Shown piece after piece: positions 16,055 through 18,743 of a stretch of 18,743 bases of DNA (position 1 is its first letter; each line of letters begins with the position of its first letter). The notes beneath the pieces are model-generated. The model had not been told where the DNA came from and did no database searches. It saw nothing but the letters and a program-made list of their open reading frames with translations. This DNA comes from Methanobacterium sp. UBA279. GTDB taxonomy: Archaea; Methanobacteriota; Methanobacteria; Methanobacteriales; Methanobacteriaceae. The stretch is from the NCBI GenBank assembly GCA_002502855.1, contig DAQK01000035.1, forward strand, positions 1 to 18,743, written 5' to 3'. The position numbers were made by a program, and so were the translations under genes.

Positions 16055-16359
16055 TATATTAAACCAAGGGGAAAAGTTAATATTCTAAACCACAAGGCCA
16101 ACGTTAATATACTAAGATATCCATAAATTTCCATTCAATATTTTATAAAAAATTTATTTATATGAAAAACCTATTTAGATAGCGAAGATATTAATAACAA
16201 ATCCTCAAAAAGGGGGGGGGTTTGTCTAAATTTGTAGTTAAAAACTACGTAAATTTTTTTAATTTATAATATCAATAAAATTCAATAACATAACACGATT
16301 TTGAATATGGAATAAAACTCAAAATATAACACGTTTAGAGTAATTATGGTGAAAGAAGG
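16055..16359. other. Intergenic region with imperfect repeats and a G9 tract
   Basis: This 305-base spacer holds no gene. At about 16057-16115, TAAACCA-AGG-TTAATAT-like units occur twice in imperfect tandem (period about 27). Positions 16212-16220 are nine consecutive G, unusual in such AT-rich DNA, followed by a hairpin and T-run (listed separately). Downstream AT-rich DNA must hold the promoter for the exported-protein set. Confidence 0.5.
16234..16260 (+). terminator. Hairpin plus T-run behind the Mur-ligase block
   Basis: GTAGTT-AAA-AACTAC (16234-16248) forms a six-pair stem and is followed by a seven-T run at 16254-16260. On the plus strand this fits termination of the pseudomurein block transcript. 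The stem is weak, and archaeal termination would rely chiefly on the T-run. Confidence 0.45.
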
Positions 16360-16782
16360 ATGTTTATAAAAATAAGAAGAGATACTTTGATTATCCTCAT
16401 GCTGGCCTTTATGCTAATTTTATCAGGCCGGGTTATGAGCTATGTGTCTTACGCCTCCTCTGATGACACTGAACAGGGTGTTCCCATCGCAGGAGTGATA
16501 GTTAAAGGAAACGACATCGTGCCCACGGCAACTATCAAGGGTATAGCTGCAGATGTAGGATTCAGGTCTGGAAGTTATATTCAGGGAGATACCCTGGTTA
16601 CTTCTAAGCGAAAAGTACCCCTGGAGGGGGCTATAAACAATGCAGAAATAGCGGTGTCCTACGCCGCAATTCCCGGAACCCAGATATACCCTATAACTGC
16701 CGTGGATGTTAAAGTGGATAAAGTAACCGGTATAGTAACCATCAACGTTATCGAAGACTTCCAAGCAGTGGTGGTGAAGTGA
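16360..16782 (+). CDS. Exported small protein, possibly POTRA-like
   Basis: A 140-residue protein with a short basic start (MFIKIRRD) and a hydrophobic segment LIILMLAFMLILSG (about 9-22), hence a signal peptide or anchor with the rest outside. The exposed part reads VIVKGNDIVPTATIKGIAAD, then a Gly/Ser/Asp turn, then PLEGAINNAEIAV and finally GIVTINVIEDF. The pattern 'V-x-G-N-x-x-V-x-x-A-T-I ... hydrophobic helix ... G-x-V-x-I-x-V-I-E' recalls a POTRA fold as found in FtsQ/DivIB and Omp85 proteins. This is a visual impression, not an established assignment. ATG 16360 has GGTGA seven bases upstream, a good match to the archaeal anti-Shine-Dalgarno. Its stop overlaps the next start (GTGA), so the two proteins are translationally coupled and probably work together at the cell surface. 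Confidence 0.72.
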   Translation: MFIKIRRDTLIILMLAFMLILSGRVMSYVSYASSDDTEQGVPIAGVIVKGNDIVPTATIKGIAADVGFRSGSYIQGDTLVTSKRKVPLEGAINNAEIAVSYAAIPGTQIYPITAVDVKVDKVTGIVTINVIEDFQAVVVK

Positions 16783-18056
16783 AGATCGACCGAGCAAATA
16801 TCATCAAGATCATGATCTTGATGATGACCATTACACTGGCCATGAACACCGCAGCTGCCACCTTAAACGTCATCATCATATCCGACCCCACAGGTCAGGA
16901 TCCTAATGGAGCCGCCGCCGGTAGTATGTCCTACGCCAACAACATGTTCCAGTCCACCTTCATATTCTCCCCGGAACAAGGTTTCGCGGTTTTATCTGGT
17001 GGAGCGGAAATGAACGAAACAAACAGGCTGGCTGCCATCGTGGAAACTATTCAACTCTTCAAGGAGAATCAAACACCATCAACTGCAGTAAGTATAGCTA
17101 GCAACTACAAAGGAATAAGGATAATGGCCGGAGGCCCCACCATGGGAGCCGCGGTTGGTGGAGATTTCTCTGTCTACGTGGTAACTGTAGATGATGATGG
17201 AACCATCACGGTAACCCCCCATGAAGATGGGCTGGCAGTCCTGCCGGCAGGTAAAAAGGGAGCGATAATACACCTAAGGCACACATCAACCAATCCAGGA
17301 GGTGGTGACGCCGCATTAATCAGGAAAGAAACGGCGGTGATGATCGGTGAAAAGATCAGGGATGGTTATTCCGCAACAGAAATAATGGGTGACGTCTTCC
17401 AAAAGGTATCGGTAGAGGCCAATGAAAACCACGGTGGAGGAGCGGTTAACCTGGTATCTGATATTACCACAGGGGATACTTTCACCCCAACTGATGTAAA
17501 TCAGCCTGGTTTCCCCATGAACGAGCCCTACAGTAAATATGACCCGGAATGTGGATGGGGTATAGCATATCCCGCGGCAGAAAGTTACTCCACATGTCCC
17601 CTGGACGGTAATCCACTGAAGATAGCTTATGCCTACGACGTCCTGCGAAGTGCAATTACTGTTTCACCATCCAACGTAACCGTCAACACCTACGGAACAG
17701 ACCTGCCCGGTATCAGCACCACCACGTCAGAAATTGTTACATATTCAGTTAACAAAAACGGATTCAACGCCAACGCCATTGCCAGGTCAATTAACTCCGC
17801 CATTGACCGTGGGCTTCTAATTGGTGTAAATCATGTTGAGGCCAAGGATATCAACATCCGGGAAAACTCCAAACAGGTAGGTGTTTATTTCACACCACTG
17901 GGCGGTGGTAGAACATCCCCACCCTGGAATCTGCCCATAAGCTCCTCACTATTGGATATTATCGGAAATATGCAGACAGCAATAGGGTTAATCCTAGTGG
18001 TTCTGGTACTATTTAGAAGCACTCTCATCTCTTCCTTCATGAAAAAAAGGCGTTGA
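16779..18056 (+). CDS. Large exported protein with C-terminal membrane anchor, unknown function
   Basis: A 425-residue protein that I do not recognise. The N-terminal hydrophobic stretch IIKIMILMMTITLAMNTAAA (8-27) looks like a signal peptide. A large hydrophilic domain rich in Gly, Thr and Asn follows, then a transmembrane segment at about 399-412 (QTAIGLILVVLVLF) and a basic tail KKRR, so most of it should face outward with a cytoplasmic tail. Motif-like stretches include GGPTMGAAVGGDFSVYVV, IIHLRHTSTNPGGGDAALIR and HGGGAVNLVSD; one segment has C-x-W and a CPLDG. The start is GTG 16779, overlapping the stop of the preceding exported gene by four bases. Cotranscription with that gene and proximity to the Mur-ligase block suggest an envelope function, which is inference. 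Confidence 0.75.
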   Translation: MKIDRANIIKIMILMMTITLAMNTAAATLNVIIISDPTGQDPNGAAAGSMSYANNMFQSTFIFSPEQGFAVLSGGAEMNETNRLAAIVETIQLFKENQTPSTAVSIASNYKGIRIMAGGPTMGAAVGGDFSVYVVTVDDDGTITVTPHEDGLAVLPAGKKGAIIHLRHTSTNPGGGDAALIRKETAVMIGEKIRDGYSATEIMGDVFQKVSVEANENHGGGAVNLVSDITTGDTFTPTDVNQPGFPMNEPYSKYDPECGWGIAYPAAESYSTCPLDGNPLKIAYAYDVLRSAITVSPSNVTVNTYGTDLPGISTTTSEIVTYSVNKNGFNANAIARSINSAIDRGLLIGVNHVEAKDINIRENSKQVGVYFTPLGGGRTSPPWNLPISSSLLDIIGNMQTAIGLILVVLVLFRSTLISSFMKKRR

Positions 18057-18063
18057 ACAGATC

Positions 18064-18450
18064 ATGGCACTTATTTTAATCAGAGCAGATGATAAGAAAA
18101 AAATCTTAAATGCTCTGGCGGATCTGGAAAGACACGCCCATCTTAAAATCTGTGGAAAACCTAAAATAATACCCCCAGAACTAGCGGATGAAGTTATAGA
18201 GCGTATCCTTAAAGAAAAAATAAAAAGGAAATCTAAGTGGGCGGTTATGGTGCTGGTGGAAGAAGACACCACCAAAAGTATAATGCAGGTTAGGAAAATA
18301 CATCCCCCAGCACATCTGGTTGTTATAAGCGACGAATATGAAGATTACTCGAATTTAAAGAAAAGTTTTAGAGAACTGGTTCCATTTAAGGGTTATTATT
18401 CCCGAAAAAGTAAAAACCTCCAGAAAAAACATAGAATAATGGCTCTGTAG
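18064..18450 (+). CDS. DUF356-like conserved methanogen protein, 3' end altered by MITE
   Basis: A 128-residue soluble, basic protein resembling the DUF356 family of methanogens (recalled from family pattern; function unknown). It starts MALILIRADDKKKILNALAD and has strand-like segments KWAVMVLVEED and AHLVVISDEYEDY, ending in a Lys-rich tail. It follows the 425-residue protein by seven bases, so the three genes 16360-18450 form one unit. The last three codons (ATG GCT CTG) and the TAG stop straddle the left end of MITE copy 2, whose terminal repeat begins at 18441: the element supplies the Ala, Leu and stop codons. Joining the sequence across both MITEs restores an older ending, Arg-Ile-Ile-Leu-stop, in place of Arg-Ile-Met-Ala-Leu-stop. 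The insertion therefore changed only the last residues and probably left the protein functional. Confidence 0.8.
   Translation: MALILIRADDKKKILNALADLERHAHLKICGKPKIIPPELADEVIERILKEKIKRKSKWAVMVLVEEDTTKSIMQVRKIHPPAHLVVISDEYEDYSNLKKSFRELVPFKGYYSRKSKNLQKKHRIMAL
18433..18440. repeat. Inner flank of MITE copy 2, partner of 7934-7941
   Basis: AGAATAAT, the exact reverse complement of the outer flank of copy 1. It lies inside the DUF356 reading frame just before the MITE. Confidence 0.75.
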
Positions 18451-18639
18451 AAATCATCATCAAAAGTTGTTGATGAAATTTTAATGCTTTGAAATATTCG
18501 TGATTATAAGACCGTAAAGATGTTTTAGCACTCTAAATGCATAAATAAGCTTTAATGGATATTGCTTCGACCAAAACACCTATAGATCATCTTAGTTGAT
18601 ACTAGCTTATGTACAAATTTATATGTTTTCTACAGAGCC
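18441..18639 (-). mobile_element. MITE-like element, copy 2 (199 bp, inverted)
   Basis: Reverse-oriented copy of the element at 7942-8141, with the same 13-base GGCTCTGTAGAAA terminal repeats. Compared base by base it lacks one T in the AAAATTTT run and has A for T in the adjacent CATCATCAAC, both within the subterminal hairpin region; the remainder is identical. It begins inside the last codons of the DUF356 gene and provides its stop codon. Confidence 0.88.
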
Positions 18640-18647
18640 CCAATTTT
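18640..18647. repeat. Outer flank of MITE copy 2, partner of 8142-8149
   Basis: CCAATTTT; its reverse complement matches the inner flank of copy 1 at 7 of 8 positions, the second half of the crosswise target-duplication pattern. Confidence 0.6.
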
Positions 18648-18743
18648 TAACTATTTCTTGGAATAGATTTTAAGACCTCTTGAACTAGATTAATTTTTTA
18701 TAACTATATTATTAATTCTTTAAGCACACCCAACAAGAACTCA
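18648..18743. other. AT-rich window end
   Basis: There is no supported gene. On the minus strand a short open frame ends at a TAG (18706-18704) after EFLLGVLKELII, which could be the 3' end of a gene entering from beyond the window. It is too short to judge. Confidence 0.3.

Larger units (their letters stand above)
8142..18440. other. 10.3-kb segment inferred to have inverted between the MITEs
   Basis: The segment is bounded by inverted MITE copies with crosswise target duplications. It carries the 233-residue exported protein, the entire pseudomurein block and the exported-protein/DUF356 set. Mentally reversing it restores an uninterrupted DUF356 3' end facing MBF1. From memory, the PAN and a pseudomurein Mur-ligase locus of Methanothermobacter thermautotrophicus lie only a few genes apart, which would agree with the restored order; this needs checking. 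Confidence 0.65.

Noticed and set aside
7942..18639. The two MITEs plus cargo taken as a composite transposon
   Set aside because: A composite transposon should have one target duplication outside both ends. The outer flanks (ATTATTCT and CCAATTTT) do not match each other; they match the inner flanks crosswise, which indicates inversion instead.
18704..18743. A 3' gene end on the minus strand at the right edge
   Set aside because: Only about a dozen codons are inside the window and they show no recognisable motif.

Overview
The window comes from the chromosome of a methanogenic archaeon of the order Methanobacteriales, most likely a Methanobacterium-like species. The evidence is the AT-rich intergenic DNA with archaeal TATA-like boxes, a proteasome-activating nucleotidase (PAN), an archaeal MBF1, a DUF356-type protein otherwise known from methanogens, and above all a cluster of Mur-ligase-like, MraY-like and ATP-grasp genes. 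That cluster is the known signature of pseudomurein biosynthesis, which is restricted to Methanobacteriales and Methanopyrus. The genus is inference.

Layout. Positions 1-1000 are a decayed accessory stretch: the N-terminal remnant of an IS5-like transposase (minus strand, 181-357), a frameshifted YnfA/UPF0060 membrane-protein gene (543-867) and a GC-rich hairpin. A small class I methyltransferase follows (1024-1653). Next come the anaerobic class III ribonucleotide reductase nrdD and its radical-SAM activase nrdG (minus strand, 1773-5011), then a divergent pair of small metal-binding proteins (CGGC domain and zinc ribbon, 5169-5769). PAN (minus) and MBF1 (plus) are divergent at 6090-7921.

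From 7942 to 18639 lies a segment bounded by two nearly identical 199/200-bp MITE-like elements in opposite orientation. It holds an exported protein of unknown function (minus), an apparent pseudomurein-precursor block on the plus strand (ATP-grasp, MraY-like transferase and three different Mur ligases, 9163-16054), and a plus-strand set made of two exported or membrane-anchored proteins and the DUF356 protein (16360-18450). The Mur ligases would build the peptide on an activated carrier, the MraY-like enzyme would load it onto a polyprenyl lipid, and the ATP-grasp enzyme probably adds an amino acid or another acyl-group bond. The exported neighbours are candidates for envelope functions.

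Main discovery. The 8-bp flanks of the two MITEs are shared crosswise. The outer-left flank of copy 1 is the exact reverse complement of the inner flank of copy 2, and the inner flank of copy 1 matches the reverse complement of the outer flank of copy 2 at 7 of 8 positions. This is the expected footprint of inversion of the intervening 10.3 kb, either by recombination between two inverted copies or by intramolecular replicative transposition. Rejoining the sequence gives an intact ancestral end for the DUF356 gene, placed convergently against MBF1. Other points worth attention are a Mur ligase with altered catalytic motifs (13012-14445), a Mur ligase carrying a MurT-like four-cysteine insert with no GatD partner in view (14459-16054), and a possible POTRA-like exported protein downstream of the Mur genes (16360-16782).
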